From NCBI RefSeq assembly GCF_900143205.1, contig NZ_FRDH01000004.1:399319-463318 (forward strand): a stretch of DNA of 64,000 nt, read 5' to 3'. Below the pieces are notes generated by a model that saw only the letters and a program-made list of their open reading frames with translations, was not told the origin of the DNA and did not search any database. The translations under genes were made by a program, and so were the position numbers. Positions 17,181 through 27,001 of the stretch are shown here, one piece after another. This stretch comes from Butyrivibrio hungatei DSM 14810 (GTDB taxonomy: Bacteria > Bacillota > Clostridia > Lachnospirales > Lachnospiraceae). Numbering within the stretch: position 1 is the stretch's first letter; every line of letters starts with the position of its first letter.

Positions 17181-17861
17181 ATGGAAAATCAGGATTTAAA
17201 ACAGGAAGTTACAGACAAGTATTCTCTGAGAGGGCGTGTATTCCACAGGATCAGAGAAGACATATTAAACGGCAAATACAAGGACCATGAAGAACTCAAA
17301 GAAGTAGCTATCGGTCAGGAACTTGGAGTCAGCAGAACTCCTGTAAGAGAGGCTTTCAGACAGCTTGAGCTTGAAGGCCTTATTCAGATAATTCCTAACA
17401 GAGGAGCTTATGTCACTGGAATCAAGGTCAAGGATATCGAAGATATCTATATGATCAGATCTAAGCTTGAAGGTCTCTGCGCAAGATGGGCTTGCGACAA
17501 CATTACAGAGGAACAACTTGAGGAGATGGAAGAGAATATTTATCTTGCTGAGTTCCATGCTGCCAGAGGACATATGGAGCAGATGGCTGAGCTTGATAAC
17601 AGATTCCACAACATATTATACGAATCATGTAATTCCAAGATGCTTGAGCATCTTCTCAAGGATTATCATCAGTACGTTTGGAGAGTTAGACAAAAGACTC
17701 TTTCTAGCAGTAGAGGAGCAGTTTCCAACGTAGAGCACAAATTCATCATGGAAGCAATCAAGGAAAAGAATCCGGATAAGGCAGAAGAACTTGCTAATCA
17801 GCATATGATCAATGCCTATGAGAATATGGTGGATAAGGGACTCTTGGAAATGTTCGACTAA
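17181..17861 (+). CDS. GntR/FadR-family (FCD domain) transcriptional regulator
   Basis: A 226-residue regulator with an N-terminal winged helix (residues about 15-80: RIREDILNGKYKDHEELKE...LGVSRTPVREAFRQLELEGLI...PNRGAYV) and an all-helical FCD ligand-binding domain (about 90-215) that usually binds a carboxylate through a metal. LDNRFHNILYES holds the typical Asp/His ligands. It lies 16 bp after the synthase and 27 bp before icd, so it probably regulates its own operon in response to citrate, 2-oxoglutarate or a related acid. GGAGAG precedes ATG. Confidence 0.88.
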   Translation: MENQDLKQEVTDKYSLRGRVFHRIREDILNGKYKDHEELKEVAIGQELGVSRTPVREAFRQLELEGLIQIIPNRGAYVTGIKVKDIEDIYMIRSKLEGLCARWACDNITEEQLEEMEENIYLAEFHAARGHMEQMAELDNRFHNILYESCNSKMLEHLLKDYHQYVWRVRQKTLSSSRGAVSNVEHKFIMEAIKEKNPDKAEELANQHMINAYENMVDKGLLEMFD

Positions 17862-17888
17862 TCATTATTTACAAAGGAGCCTTGGAGT

Positions 17889-19091
17889 ATGAGTAAGATC
17901 AACATGACAACCCCTATCGTCGAGATGGATGGCGATGAGATGACCAGAGTTTTATGGCAGATGATCAAAGATAAGCTTATCCTGCCATATATCGACCTTA
18001 AGAGTGAGTATTATGATCTTGGTCTCAAGCATAGAGATGAGACTGATGATCAGGTAACTGTAGACAGTGCCAATGCTACTTTAAAATATGGAGTTGCTGT
18101 TAAGTGCGCAACCATAACTCCTAACAATGAGAGAGTTAAGGAATACGGACTCAAGAAGATGTGGAAGAGTCCAAATGGTACTATCAGAGCTATTCTTGAT
18201 GGAACTGTTTTTCGTACTCCTATCATGGTAAAGGGAATAGAGCCAAATGTTCGCACATGGACAAGCCCTATTACACTTGCACGTCACGCTTATGGCGATG
18301 TTTATAAGAACGTTGAGATCAGAGTTCCAGGCCCTGGTAAGGCAGAGCTAGTATTTACAGGAGCTGATGGAACTGAAGTTAGAGAGACTATTCATGAATT
18401 TGATGAGCCTGGTATCATTCAGGGTATCCATAACAAGGATTCATCAATAAAGAGCTTTGCAAGAGCCTGCTTCAAATATGCTCTTTCTGAGAAAAAAGAA
18501 CTTTGGCTTGGAACAAAGGATACTATCAGCAAGACATACGATAGAAGATTTAGAGAGATCTTTGACGAAGTATTTGAGACAGAGTTCAAAGAAGAATTTG
18601 AAAAGACTGGTATCACATACTTCTATACACTTATAGATGACGCAGTTGCAAGAGTAATGAAGTCAAAGGGCGGATTTATCTGGGCCTGCAAGAACTATGA
18701 TGGTGATGTTATGAGTGATATGGTATCATCAGCCTTTGGTTCACTTGCTATGATGACTTCAGTACTTGTTTCACCAACAGGCGTTTACGAGTATGAAGCT
18801 GCTCATGGTACTGTTCAGAGGCATTATTACAAGTACCTTAAGGGAGAACCAACATCAACCAATCCGGTAGCTACGATCTTTGCCTGGACTGGAGCCCTTA
18901 GAAAGAGAGGAGAGCTTGATGGAATAAAAGAGCTTTGTACATGGGCTGACAAGATGGAAAAGGCAACATTATCAGTTATCGAGTCAGGACGTATGACTGG
19001 AGATCTTGCTCTTATCACAACGCTGCCAGATCCGGTCAAGCTTGGAAGTGAAGAGTTCCTGGATGCAATAGCCGAGGAGTTTAATAAGTAA
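17889..19091 (+). CDS. icd: NADP-dependent isocitrate dehydrogenase
   Basis: A 400-residue enzyme of the short homodimeric type II family (mitochondrial/cytosolic-like), converting isocitrate to 2-oxoglutarate with NADPH formation. Visible are [15 protein letters not shown] (N-terminal), the substrate loop [16 protein letters not shown] (about 94-109), the Lys/Tyr-containing central region, [25 protein letters not shown] (in part: the metal-binding Asp residues), and the NADP-binding [11 protein letters not shown] (about 305-315). Last gene of its operon, followed by a strong hairpin. Together with the synthase upstream it would feed glutamate synthesis in an anaerobe lacking a full TCA cycle. 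Confidence 0.95.
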   Translation: MSKINMTTPIVEMDGDEMTRVLWQMIKDKLILPYIDLKSEYYDLGLKHRDETDDQVTVDSANATLKYGVAVKCATITPNNERVKEYGLKKMWKSPNGTIRAILDGTVFRTPIMVKGIEPNVRTWTSPITLARHAYGDVYKNVEIRVPGPGKAELVFTGADGTEVRETIHEFDEPGIIQGIHNKDSSIKSFARACFKYALSEKKELWLGTKDTISKTYDRRFREIFDEVFETEFKEEFEKTGITYFYTLIDDAVARVMKSKGGFIWACKNYDGDVMSDMVSSAFGSLAMMTSVLVSPTGVYEYEAAHGTVQRHYYKYLKGEPTSTNPVATIFAWTGALRKRGELDGIKELCTWADKMEKATLSVIESGRMTGDLALITTLPDPVKLGSEEFLDAIAEEFNK

Positions 19092-19097
19092 ATTAAA

Positions 19098-19125
19098 AGA
19101 GTAGCCAATTGGCTACTCTTTTTTA
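19098..19125. terminator. Bidirectional intrinsic terminator between icd and the ABC-F gene
   Basis: AGAGTAGCC pairs with GGCTACTCT around an AATT loop, with A- and T-runs on the two sides. Confidence 0.88.
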
Positions 19126-21099
19126 CATTGATAATGCTTCCCACTCATCATAGAGAGTTGATAATCTGTCTTGTATTTCTGCCTGTTCATCTGAAAGTTT
19201 ACGAAGCTTAGCCAGATCAGTTCCGATTGAAGGATCTGCCAGAAGTTCATTTATCTCTGAGTCTCTAGCTTCAAGCTTTGCAATTTCTTCTTCACATTTC
19301 TTAAGAGCAGCTTCCTGCTTACGTCTTTTTGCCTGTTCTTCTTTTTGAGCTTTCCAGTCAGCAGCACCTGCATTTGTAGTAGCAGCTACTGGGGTAGGAG
19401 TAGCTGCAATATTAGATGATTCATACTTAAAGCTGCCAGATGCAAGAGAGGATCCGCTTAGATCTGCGCTTTCTCCAAACAGCCTGTTATTCTGCTCATC
19501 AGCGTGCTCCATATAGTAATCGTAGTTACCGATATAGTTTACAACAGTTCCGTGGGTGAGATCCAGGATCCTTGTGGCTGTCTTGTTTATAAAGTATCTG
19601 TCATGGCTTACATAAAGGACAGTTCCCTCATAACCGGAGATTGCTGTTTCCAGGATCTCTTTACTTGTGATATCAAGGTGGTTTGTAGGCTCATCGAGGA
19701 TCAGGAAGTTTGCATCTGAAAGCATGAGCTTGGCAAGGCTGACTCTGCCTTTTTCTCCACCTGAAAGATCACCAATCCTCTTAAACACATCGTCTCCTGT
19801 AAACAGGAAAGCAGCAAGAGTATTTCTGATCTCTGTGTTGTTAAGAGTTGGATAGGCATCCGAAATTTCTTCAAAAAGAGTTTTTTCATCATGGAGAACA
19901 TGATGCTCCTGATCGTAGTAGCCGATGTGAACCTTAACGCCAAGTTCAATCTTGCCTCCATCAAGGGACTCTACACCATTTATCATCTTGAGCATTGTAG
20001 TCTTGCCGGTTCCGTTGTCACCTATGATGGCTACATGTTCACCTTTTTTGATCTCGAAGCTTATATCAGAAAAGAGTTTTTCATTACCAAAGGATTTGCT
20101 GATGCCCTCTACACTAAGGACATCATTTGCGCTTTCACAGATTGGCTTTAAGGATATCTTCATCCTGTCATCGATAGTGATAGGCTTATCAAGAACCTCT
20201 ATCTTATCAAGCATCTTTTCGCGGCTCTCAGCACGCTTAATGGACTTTTCTCTGTTGAAACTCTTAAGCTTTGCAATAACTTCTTCCTGATGCTTGATTT
20301 CCTGCTGCTGTTTCATGTAAGCGTGCCACTGTGTGGCGCGTACCTGTTCTTTTTTTACTGCATAGGTACTGTAATTGCCGGTAAAAGAACTGACATTTTT
20401 ATTTTCAACTTCAATGATCTTGCCAGCTATCTTATCAAGAAAGTATCTGTCGTGAGATACGATAAGAACAGATCCTTTGTAGTTTAGAAGATAGTTCTCA
20501 AGCCATCTGATAGAGTTCATATCAAGGTGGTTTGTAGGCTCATCAAGGATGATAAGGTCAGGCTTTTGTAGCAGAAGCTTACCAAGACAAACTCTGGTTT
20601 TCTGGCCACCTGAGAGGTTACTTATCTTTTTGTCAAATTCCTCTTCTGTAAAGCCAAGACCCTTAGCTACTCCAAGAACTTCACTTTTCCACGCATATCC
20701 GGATTCTCTCTGGAATTTCTCGTTCATCTGGGTATATCTGTTCATGAGATCTGTGAGCTCATCGCCTGATACATGTTTCATGGTTTCTTCAGCTTCACGG
20801 ATACTCTTTTCAAGCTCTATGATGTCTCTTTTAACCTCTGTAAGCTCGTCCATGATAGAGTTTGTAGTATCGATATTCTGATTCTGAGCAAGATACCCCC
20901 AGGTGATGCCCTTTGAGAAGGTAACTTCTCCGTCATCAGGAGATAGCTCACCTATTATCATCTTGATAAGTGTAGTCTTTCCTGCACCGTTGATACCGAC
21001 TATTGCAGCTTTTTCGTTATTTTCAATATGGAAAGAGGCATTCTTTAAAATGTTTTTTCCATCGAATGATTTACATAGATTATGTACTGATAAGATCAT
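19123..21099 (-). CDS. ABC-F family ATPase (ribosome-associated)
   Basis: A 658-residue soluble protein with two ABC ATPase domains and no membrane segments. The first has GINGAGKTTLIKMI (about residues 34-47), LSGGQKTRVCLGKLLL and LDEPTNHLD. The second has GDNGTGKTTMLKMI, LSGGEKGRVSLAKLML and LDEPTNHLD. The interdomain linker (about 235-300) is charged and helical, and the C-terminal 100 residues form a coiled coil (KAQKEEQAKRRKQEAALKK...). ABC-F proteins bind the ribosomal E site to relieve stalling or antibiotics. The layout resembles B. subtilis YdiF/YfmR types more than a specific resistance factor, but the sequence alone does not settle this. GGAG stands 7 bp before ATG. Confidence 0.9.
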   Translation of the reverse strand: MILSVHNLCKSFDGKNILKNASFHIENNEKAAIVGINGAGKTTLIKMIIGELSPDDGEVTFSKGITWGYLAQNQNIDTTNSIMDELTEVKRDIIELEKSIREAEETMKHVSGDELTDLMNRYTQMNEKFQRESGYAWKSEVLGVAKGLGFTEEEFDKKISNLSGGQKTRVCLGKLLLQKPDLIILDEPTNHLDMNSIRWLENYLLNYKGSVLIVSHDRYFLDKIAGKIIEVENKNVSSFTGNYSTYAVKKEQVRATQWHAYMKQQQEIKHQEEVIAKLKSFNREKSIKRAESREKMLDKIEVLDKPITIDDRMKISLKPICESANDVLSVEGISKSFGNEKLFSDISFEIKKGEHVAIIGDNGTGKTTMLKMINGVESLDGGKIELGVKVHIGYYDQEHHVLHDEKTLFEEISDAYPTLNNTEIRNTLAAFLFTGDDVFKRIGDLSGGEKGRVSLAKLMLSDANFLILDEPTNHLDITSKEILETAISGYEGTVLYVSHDRYFINKTATRILDLTHGTVVNYIGNYDYYMEHADEQNNRLFGESADLSGSSLASGSFKYESSNIAATPTPVAATTNAGAADWKAQKEEQAKRRKQEAALKKCEEEIAKLEARDSEINELLADPSIGTDLAKLRKLSDEQAEIQDRLSTLYDEWEALSM

Positions 21100-21233
21100 A
21101 ATTTAACTCCATTTTTCTTTGTCTGACAAAACATTTTAGCATGATACATTTAATATGTAAAAGAGGATTGACCTATATAACGCATATATTTATAATAAAT
21201 GAAGTATTTCTTTAATAAACAAAGGAGAGTGCT

Positions 21234-21866
21234 TTGAAACGTTTATATTTACCATTAATTTGGGAATTGGCTTTTGTTATAGCGACATTTATACTGCCTA
21301 AACAGGCCTTTCACTTATTCTTTGGGTTTTATTTAGGACTACTGATATATTTCTATTTCATTTACAAACAATTCTCATTCAGAAAATTATATAAGAATTT
21401 TGGGAGACCAGTTAAGTTCTGGATTCCGGTCATACTTACTTGGGCAGGTCTTTTCCTTGCAAGTCAGCTAAGAGAATATTTATCTATGAACTTTTCCTTT
21501 TATCTGGAAGAGGGCACAGTTAGTATTATTGTTCACAACGATCTTATCCCTACATTTTTTTATGCACTTATGATGATAGTTATGAAGCCTGTAGCTGAAG
21601 AGTTTTTCTTCAGAAAGGCTCTTATTTCTTTTGATAGTAAGTCACAGACAGTTATATTTACGCTTATCAGCCTGGTATTATGCGCGCTCACAAGAGCACA
21701 TGGCCCTTTGGGGATCTTAGAGTGGGTCATCATGGCTCTTCCGGTGACTATCGCGTACATTGCTACCAAGAATATTTATATATCCGTTATGGCACATGTG
21801 TTGTTTGAGTTTTATGACAATATATATGAGGTTGTGTACACTGTGGGACGTATCCTCAACAGATAA
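21234..21866 (+). CDS. CPBP-family intramembrane metalloprotease
   Basis: A 210-residue membrane protein with about six hydrophobic segments. The CPBP (CAAX protease/bacteriocin-processing, Abi) motifs are present: EEFFFRKAL (glutamates and Arg, about residue 120), the second-motif His in RAHGPLG (about 150), and the third in HVLFEFYD (about 186). Such proteins cleave within the membrane, often in bacteriocin immunity or signalling. Translation starts at TTG, 8 bp after AAAGGAGAG; no ATG fits better. No bacteriocin gene is seen nearby, so the substrate is unknown. Confidence 0.82.
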   Translation: MKRLYLPLIWELAFVIATFILPKQAFHLFFGFYLGLLIYFYFIYKQFSFRKLYKNFGRPVKFWIPVILTWAGLFLASQLREYLSMNFSFYLEEGTVSIIVHNDLIPTFFYALMMIVMKPVAEEFFFRKALISFDSKSQTVIFTLISLVLCALTRAHGPLGILEWVIMALPVTIAYIATKNIYISVMAHVLFEFYDNIYEVVYTVGRILNR

Positions 21867-21921
21867 GTCTTTAGTGTTAATAACAATATAAATGTTTTTT
21901 TTCAAAGGAGAGGAAAAAAAG

Positions 21922-23271
21922 ATGTTGGAGAAGTGTTTCAAACTCAAAGAACACGGGACTACTGTTAAACAGGAGGTATTGGCGGGACTTACTACATTCC
22001 TTACAATGGCTTATATTCTTGCCGTTAACCCTAATATCCTGGGAACAGTAATGAACGCAAGCGGTGTATTTGTTGCTACAGCCCTTGCATCAGCAATTGC
22101 AACTTTCGTAATGGCTTTTCTTGCAAACTATCCTATCGGTCTTTCAGCAGGCCTTGGACTTAACGCTTACTTTGCATACACAGTATGCCTTGGCGAGCTT
22201 GCAAATGAGGCAAATCCATTTACAATCGCTCTTACAGCAGTATTTGTAGAGGGTATCATTTTCATTATTCTTTCATTCTTCAAGTTCCGTGAGCAGATCA
22301 TTAACAGCATTCCACAGAACCTTAAGTATGGTATCTCAGCTGGTATCGGTCTTTTCATTGCATTCATCGGTATGCAGAATGCTCACATTATCGTAGCAAA
22401 TGATGCTACGATCGTAGGACTTGGCAGTTTCTCAGATCTTGATATGGACCTTGCACTTATCGGACTTATCATCATCGCTGTTCTTGTTCACTACAATGTA
22501 ACTGGTGGTGTTCTTATCGGTATCATCAGCATCTGGATCATTGGTATGATTCTTCAGGCATGTGGTGCATACACTGCAGCAAATCTTTTCCCAGATTTCT
22601 CAAATGGACTTCAGCTAGGTGGAATTACTGAGACAGCATTCAAGCTTAACTTTGGATGGGCATTCTCACACCTTATTCAGTTCATTGCTATCACATTCAG
22701 CTTCCTGTATGTAGATCTCTTTGATACAGTTGGAACTGTTGTAGGCGTAGCTGATAAGGCTGGACTTCTTGATAAAGATGGAAATCTTCCAAGAGTTGGT
22801 CAGGTATTTATTGCAGATGCTGTTGGTACAACAGTAGGTGCGCTTCTTGGTACATCAACAGTAACAAGTTTCGTAGAGTCAAGTGCAGGTGTTGCAGCAG
22901 GTGGTAGAACAGGACTTACAGCTTTCACAACAGGTTGCATGTTCCTTGTTTCAATCGTGCTTAGCCCAATCTTCCTTGCAATTCCTTCATTTGCTACAGC
23001 TCCAGCTCTTATCTATGTTGGTATGCTTATGCTTATGAGTATCTCTAAGGTTAAGTTTGATGGAGATATTGCAGATGCAGTTGGTGCTTACCTTGCAGTA
23101 GTTATGATGCCTCTTGCATATTCAATCGCTACAGGTATCATGTTTGCAGTACTTGCTTGGGTACTTCTTAAGGTTGCTACAAAGAAGGCAAAGGATGTTA
23201 GTCCTATCATGTGGGGAGTATTTGTACTCTTCGTAGCAAGAATCATTGTTCTTATTACAAACTTCCAGTAA
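21922..23271 (+). CDS. NCS2-family purine permease (guanine/hypoxanthine AzgA-like)
   Basis: A 449-residue transporter with about 12-14 transmembrane segments. Signatures are EVLAGLTTFLTMAYILAVNPNI (first helix), GLSAGLGLNAYFAY, SAGIGLFIAFIG, DLFDTVGTVVGVADKAGL (about 265) and GTSTVTSFVESSAGVAAGGRTGL (about 310). These are typical of the AzgA-like branch (PbuG/PbuO), proton symporters for hypoxanthine, guanine or adenine. The chosen ATG follows AAAGGAGAGG; an upstream in-frame ATG at 21892 lacks a ribosome site. No purine riboswitch is apparent in the 55-bp gap, and the gene may share the protease transcript. Confidence 0.88.
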   Translation: MLEKCFKLKEHGTTVKQEVLAGLTTFLTMAYILAVNPNILGTVMNASGVFVATALASAIATFVMAFLANYPIGLSAGLGLNAYFAYTVCLGELANEANPFTIALTAVFVEGIIFIILSFFKFREQIINSIPQNLKYGISAGIGLFIAFIGMQNAHIIVANDATIVGLGSFSDLDMDLALIGLIIIAVLVHYNVTGGVLIGIISIWIIGMILQACGAYTAANLFPDFSNGLQLGGITETAFKLNFGWAFSHLIQFIAITFSFLYVDLFDTVGTVVGVADKAGLLDKDGNLPRVGQVFIADAVGTTVGALLGTSTVTSFVESSAGVAAGGRTGLTAFTTGCMFLVSIVLSPIFLAIPSFATAPALIYVGMLMLMSISKVKFDGDIADAVGAYLAVVMMPLAYSIATGIMFAVLAWVLLKVATKKAKDVSPIMWGVFVLFVARIIVLITNFQ

Positions 23272-23295
23272 TTTGATAACTGAGAATAATAACTT

Positions 23296-23334
23296 CAATC
23301 GCCCTATGGATATTTACTATCCATAGGGCGATTG
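23296..23334. other. 17-bp perfect hairpin after the purine permease
   Basis: 23296-23312 is the exact complement of 23318-23334 around a 5-nt loop. No U-run follows (TGTATAATT), so it may be a 3' stabilising stem or a weak terminator rather than a canonical one. Confidence 0.7.
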
Positions 23335-23394
23335 TGTATAATTAAAAAAGTGTTTTTATGTAACAATATATTCTTATGAAAGAAAAGAGGTTAT

Positions 23395-24345
23395 ATGTTA
23401 GGGAATAAGAAAAACAAGCAGTTTTATGCTAACGAAGTAAAAAAGAAGTTTAGTTTTAAAAGTGTGCTAATAGTAATCGCTATCATTTTTGCTATAAGCC
23501 TTTTTAGCGGAAGCTTCTACTCTGTAAAAGAGCAGGAACAGGCTATCCTTACTATGTTTGGTAAGGTTGTAAGAGTAGACACCGCAGGTCTTTATTTTAA
23601 AGTTCCATTCATTCAGCAGGTTCATCTTGTTGATATGACTACTCATGGTATTGGAATCGGCTATGTTATCAAGGATGGTCAGAATATAACAGTAGATGAT
23701 GAGGGAGTGATGATCACTTCTGATTTCAACTTTGTTGATATAGACTTTTACCTTGAATACAAAGTAAGTGATCCTGTTGCATCATATTACAACAGTGAGA
23801 ACCCAGAAACCATCATGAAGAACATGGCACTTGCCTGCATCAGAAATACAGTAGTCAAATATGCTGTAGATGATGTTCTTACTACAGCTAAGGGACAGAT
23901 TCAGTCTGAGGTCAAAGAGACACTTCAGAAGGAACTTGCAGACAAGAATATCGGACTTATGGTAGTTAACATTTCCGTTCAGGATGCTGAGCCACCAACA
24001 GAAGAAATCGTTCAGGCATTTAAGTCAGTTGAGACAGCCAAGCAGGGCAAAGAAACAGCAGTAAATAACGCCAAGAAATATCAGAACGAGGAACTTCCTA
24101 AGGCAGAAGCTGCTGCTGATAAGATTGTTCAGGATGCGGAAGCAGCCAAGCAGGCCAGAATCGCAGAAGCTGAAGGTCAGGTAGCTAGATTTAATGAAAT
24201 GTATGAGCAGTACAAACTTCAGCCATATATAACCAAGAAGAGACTCTTTTATGAGACAATGGAAGACCTTCTTCCAGAACTCAAGGTTATTATTACTGAT
24301 GGAACTACTCAGCAGATGTTACCACTTGATAGCTTTAATGGTTAA
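23395..24345 (+). CDS. hflK: HflK-like SPFH membrane protein
   Basis: A 316-residue single-pass membrane protein. Residues 24-42 form the transmembrane anchor (VLIVIAIIFAISLFSG), followed by an SPFH/band-7 domain (VKEQEQAILTMFGKVVRVDTAGLYFKVPFI, in two parts) and a long coiled coil rich in Ala, Glu and Lys (about 215-275). HflK and HflC form a cage around FtsH that limits its proteolysis of membrane proteins. hflC begins 9 bp downstream. The family label is firm. The K/C naming rests on gene order, and this pair is divergent from the enterobacterial proteins. Confidence 0.85.
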   Translation: MLGNKKNKQFYANEVKKKFSFKSVLIVIAIIFAISLFSGSFYSVKEQEQAILTMFGKVVRVDTAGLYFKVPFIQQVHLVDMTTHGIGIGYVIKDGQNITVDDEGVMITSDFNFVDIDFYLEYKVSDPVASYYNSENPETIMKNMALACIRNTVVKYAVDDVLTTAKGQIQSEVKETLQKELADKNIGLMVVNISVQDAEPPTEEIVQAFKSVETAKQGKETAVNNAKKYQNEELPKAEAAADKIVQDAEAAKQARIAEAEGQVARFNEMYEQYKLQPYITKKRLFYETMEDLLPELKVIITDGTTQQMLPLDSFNG

Positions 24346-24354
24346 GGAGTTAAT

Positions 24355-25239
24355 ATGGAAAAGAAAAAAGGCGGATTTGTTAGTTATCTAATAATCGGAT
24401 TATTCATAGTTTTTGCAATTATACTTGGATCATCAACATACATCGTTCATCAGAATGAGTATGTTACAGTCAGAAGATTTGGAAAGATCGTTGCAATTGC
24501 CAAGGAGCCAGGTCTTCATTTTAAGACACCTTTCATTGACAGCACACAGTCGATCACAGCAAAGGTGATACTTTATGATATTCCAGCATCAGATGTTATC
24601 ACCAAGGACAAAAAGTCCATGATCACAGATACATATGTAATCTGGAAGGTAGAAGATCCTCTTAAGTACGTTCAGACTCTTAATGCTATTGAGGCTAGAG
24701 CAGAAGAGAGAATTGAAGCATCTGTTTACAATGCTACCAAGAATGCTATCTCATCCATGTCTCAGGACGAAGTCATAGAGGCAAGGGGCGAGCAGCTTAC
24801 ACAGCTAATTACCCAGGAAGCAAATTCAGATATGGAAGGCTACGGAATCTCTGTAGTTCAGGCTCAGATCAAGGCTCTTGATCTTCCAGATGACAACAAG
24901 CAGGCTGTATATGAGAGAATGATCTCAGAGAGAAATAATATCGCAGCTTCCTATACCGCTCAGGGTGATGCTGAAGCTCAGAAGATCCACAATGAAACAG
25001 ACAAACAGGTTGCAATCATCAAGGCTGAAGCTGAGAAGAATGCAGCAGTTCTTGAAGCTGAAGGTGAGTCAGCATACATGGAGACATTGTCAAAGGCATA
25101 TGACACAGAAGATAAAGCAGAGTTTTACAGTTACATAAGAGGCCTTGATGCTCTAAAGAAATCTCTTGTGGGTGAGAAGACATTAGTTCTTGATAAAAAC
25201 TCAGAGCTGGCAAAAATTCTGTATGGAAATTTTAATTGA
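24355..25239 (+). CDS. hflC: HflC-like SPFH membrane protein
   Basis: A 294-residue protein with an N-terminal transmembrane helix (residues 9-29, YLIIGLFIVFAIILGSSTYI), an SPFH domain (VHQNEYVTVRRFGKIV...EPGLHFKTPFIDS) and a coiled coil (AQKIHNETDKQVAIIKAEAEK, in part). A conserved late segment (YMETLSKAY...EFYSYIRGLDALKKSL) is typical of HflC. It partners the preceding HflK-like protein. GGAGT lies 6 bp before ATG. A terminator follows. Confidence 0.87.
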   Translation: MEKKKGGFVSYLIIGLFIVFAIILGSSTYIVHQNEYVTVRRFGKIVAIAKEPGLHFKTPFIDSTQSITAKVILYDIPASDVITKDKKSMITDTYVIWKVEDPLKYVQTLNAIEARAEERIEASVYNATKNAISSMSQDEVIEARGEQLTQLITQEANSDMEGYGISVVQAQIKALDLPDDNKQAVYERMISERNNIAASYTAQGDAEAQKIHNETDKQVAIIKAEAEKNAAVLEAEGESAYMETLSKAYDTEDKAEFYSYIRGLDALKKSLVGEKTLVLDKNSELAKILYGNFN

Positions 25240-25260
25240 TTGAAAACCCAGAACAGTAGA

Positions 25261-25294
25261 GAGGTTACAGTTTTCTGTAGCCTCTTATTTTTTT
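25261..25294 (+). terminator. Intrinsic terminator after hflC
   Basis: GAGGTTACAG (25261-25270) pairs with CTGTAGCCTC (25275-25284, one G-U), followed by TTATTTTTTTT. Confidence 0.85.
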
Positions 25295-25322
25295 GCTTTA
25301 TCAAAAAAAGTAAATGAAATAG

Positions 25323-25502
25323 TTGATTTTTTTATTTATATGTTGTATTTTACTACTATAAAAAAGAGTTAATATTTTTCTAGTGTTTTATTTAAATGCA
25401 TCTTTTGGTGCAGTCATTTATATTTCCCAGAAAAAATTATGGCGTGAATATTGTAGATAAAATGATTTTGTTAACGGGCTTTTCCGTAGATTGGAGATTG
25501 AT
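25323..25502 (+). promoter_or_regulatory. rho promoter and leader
   Basis: A possible promoter is TTGATT (25323-25328) and TATTTT (25346-25351), 17-bp spacer, giving a leader near 145 nt. The leader contains a small stem around ATGCATCTTTTGGTGCAGTCAT (25397 on) and ACGG/CCGT (25474-25487) just before the start. rho genes are often autoregulated through their leaders. No specific element is recognised. Confidence 0.4.
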
Positions 25503-26951
25503 TTGAGAGAAAAGTATGAGACCTTAAAATTAAGTGACCTTCGTGAGATTGCAAAGAGAAGGGGAATAAAAGGAGCAACAACACTTAAGAAGTCAGAGAT
25601 AATTGACCTTATGTGTGAGATGGATGAAAAGGAAGCTGCAAGCACTGCAAAAGAGCCAGATAAAAAGACTGAAGCTTCTGCATCAGAAGAAAAGAAAGCT
25701 CCTGTTCGTCACAAGAATCTGGTAGTTAAGACTATCAAAAGAGATGAAGATGCTGACAAGGCAGAGAGACCTAGAACTGAAAAGGTTGAGAAGTCTGAGC
25801 CTAGAGAAGAAGAATTTGATGAGGCTGATGGCGATAGCGCTGATGGTATCCTTGAGGTTATGCAGGATGGATACGGCTTTATCAGATGTGAAAACTACCT
25901 TCCTGGTGAGAATGACGTATATGTCGCGCCTAGTATCATCAGAAAGTTTAATTTAAAGACTGGTGATATCTTAAGAGGTAGATGCAGAGCCAAAAAAGAG
26001 ACAGATAAGTTTGCAGCTCTTTCAAGACTTGATACAGTAAATGGTTATAAGCCAGAAGTTGCAAGCGGCAGATGGGATTTTGAAAAGATGACACCTATCT
26101 TTCCTAACTCAAGGATCAAGCTTGAGCAACCTGGCTCATCAGTAGCCATGAGGATCATGGATCTTATCAGCCCAATTGGTAAGGGACAAAGAGGTATGAT
26201 CGTATCTCCTCCTAAGGCAGGTAAGACAACACTTCTTAAAGAGGTTGCCAAGTCAATCCTTAAGTATAGTTCAGATATGCATCTTATCATTCTCCTGATC
26301 GATGAAAGACCAGAGGAAGTAACAGATATCAAAGAAGAAGTAGAAGGACCAAATGCAGAAGTTATCTACTCTACATTCGATGAGCTTCCTGAGCATCATA
26401 AGAGAGTAGCTGAAATGGTTATGGAGAGAGCTAAGAGACTTGTTGAACACGGACAGGATGTTGTTATCCTTCTTGACTCCATCACAAGACTTACAAGAGC
26501 TTACAACATAGTAGTTCCTCCTTCAGGAAGAACTCTTTCAGGTGGTCTTGATCCGGCAGCTTTACATATGCCAAAGAAATTTTTTGGTGCTGCCAGAAAT
26601 ATGAGAGAGGGCGGAAGCCTTACAGTTCTTGCAACTGCTCTTATTGAGACAGGCTCCAAGATGGATGACGTTATCTACGAGGAATTCAAGGGAACAGGTA
26701 ACATGGAAATGGTTCTTGATAGAAAACTTCAGGAAAAGAGAATCTTCCCTGCTATCAATATTCCAAAGTCCAGCACCAGAAGAGAAGACCTTCTTCTTAC
26801 ACCAGAGGAGCTCTCAGCTATCAACGGCTTGAGAAAGGGCTTCAATGGTATGAAGGCAGACGATGCAGTTGATCAGTGCATCAACCTCTTCTCTAAGACT
26901 AGAAACAACGTTGAATTTGTTCATATGGTAGAAAAGCAGATCAGATTCTGA
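25503..26951 (+). CDS. rho: Transcription termination factor Rho
   Basis: A hexameric RNA-dependent helicase that ends transcription. The protein (482 aa) has a Rho N-terminal helical domain (residues 1-45, [17 protein letters not shown]), a charged Lys/Glu/Asp-rich insert of about 75 residues, the cold-shock-like primary RNA site ([14 protein letters not shown]...NDVYVAPS), then the ATPase core with [23 protein letters not shown] (P-loop at about residue 240), [26 protein letters not shown] and SGGLDP. Such disordered inserts are common in Firmicute and Actinobacteria Rho. I prefer TTG at 25503, 6 bp after GGAG, over an in-frame TTG four codons earlier that overlaps that site. Confidence 0.94.
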   Translation: MREKYETLKLSDLREIAKRRGIKGATTLKKSEIIDLMCEMDEKEAASTAKEPDKKTEASASEEKKAPVRHKNLVVKTIKRDEDADKAERPRTEKVEKSEPREEEFDEADGDSADGILEVMQDGYGFIRCENYLPGENDVYVAPSIIRKFNLKTGDILRGRCRAKKETDKFAALSRLDTVNGYKPEVASGRWDFEKMTPIFPNSRIKLEQPGSSVAMRIMDLISPIGKGQRGMIVSPPKAGKTTLLKEVAKSILKYSSDMHLIILLIDERPEEVTDIKEEVEGPNAEVIYSTFDELPEHHKRVAEMVMERAKRLVEHGQDVVILLDSITRLTRAYNIVVPPSGRTLSGGLDPAALHMPKKFFGAARNMREGGSLTVLATALIETGSKMDDVIYEEFKGTGNMEMVLDRKLQEKRIFPAINIPKSSTRREDLLLTPEELSAINGLRKGFNGMKADDAVDQCINLFSKTRNNVEFVHMVEKQIRF

Positions 26952-26970
26952 TAAAAGAAATTAAAAAGTA

Positions 26971-27001
26971 AGGGTTGTCGTATTTTACGACAACCCTTTT
27001 T
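26971..27001. terminator. Bidirectional intrinsic terminator after rho
   Basis: A 12-bp perfect stem (26971-26982 with 26986-26997), TTT loop and T-run. It serves rho and the convergent PilZ gene. Confidence 0.9.

Noticed and set aside
21867-21921. Purine riboswitch in front of the NCS2 permease
   Set aside because: The gap is only 55 bp, too short for the aptamer, and lacks its conserved core.
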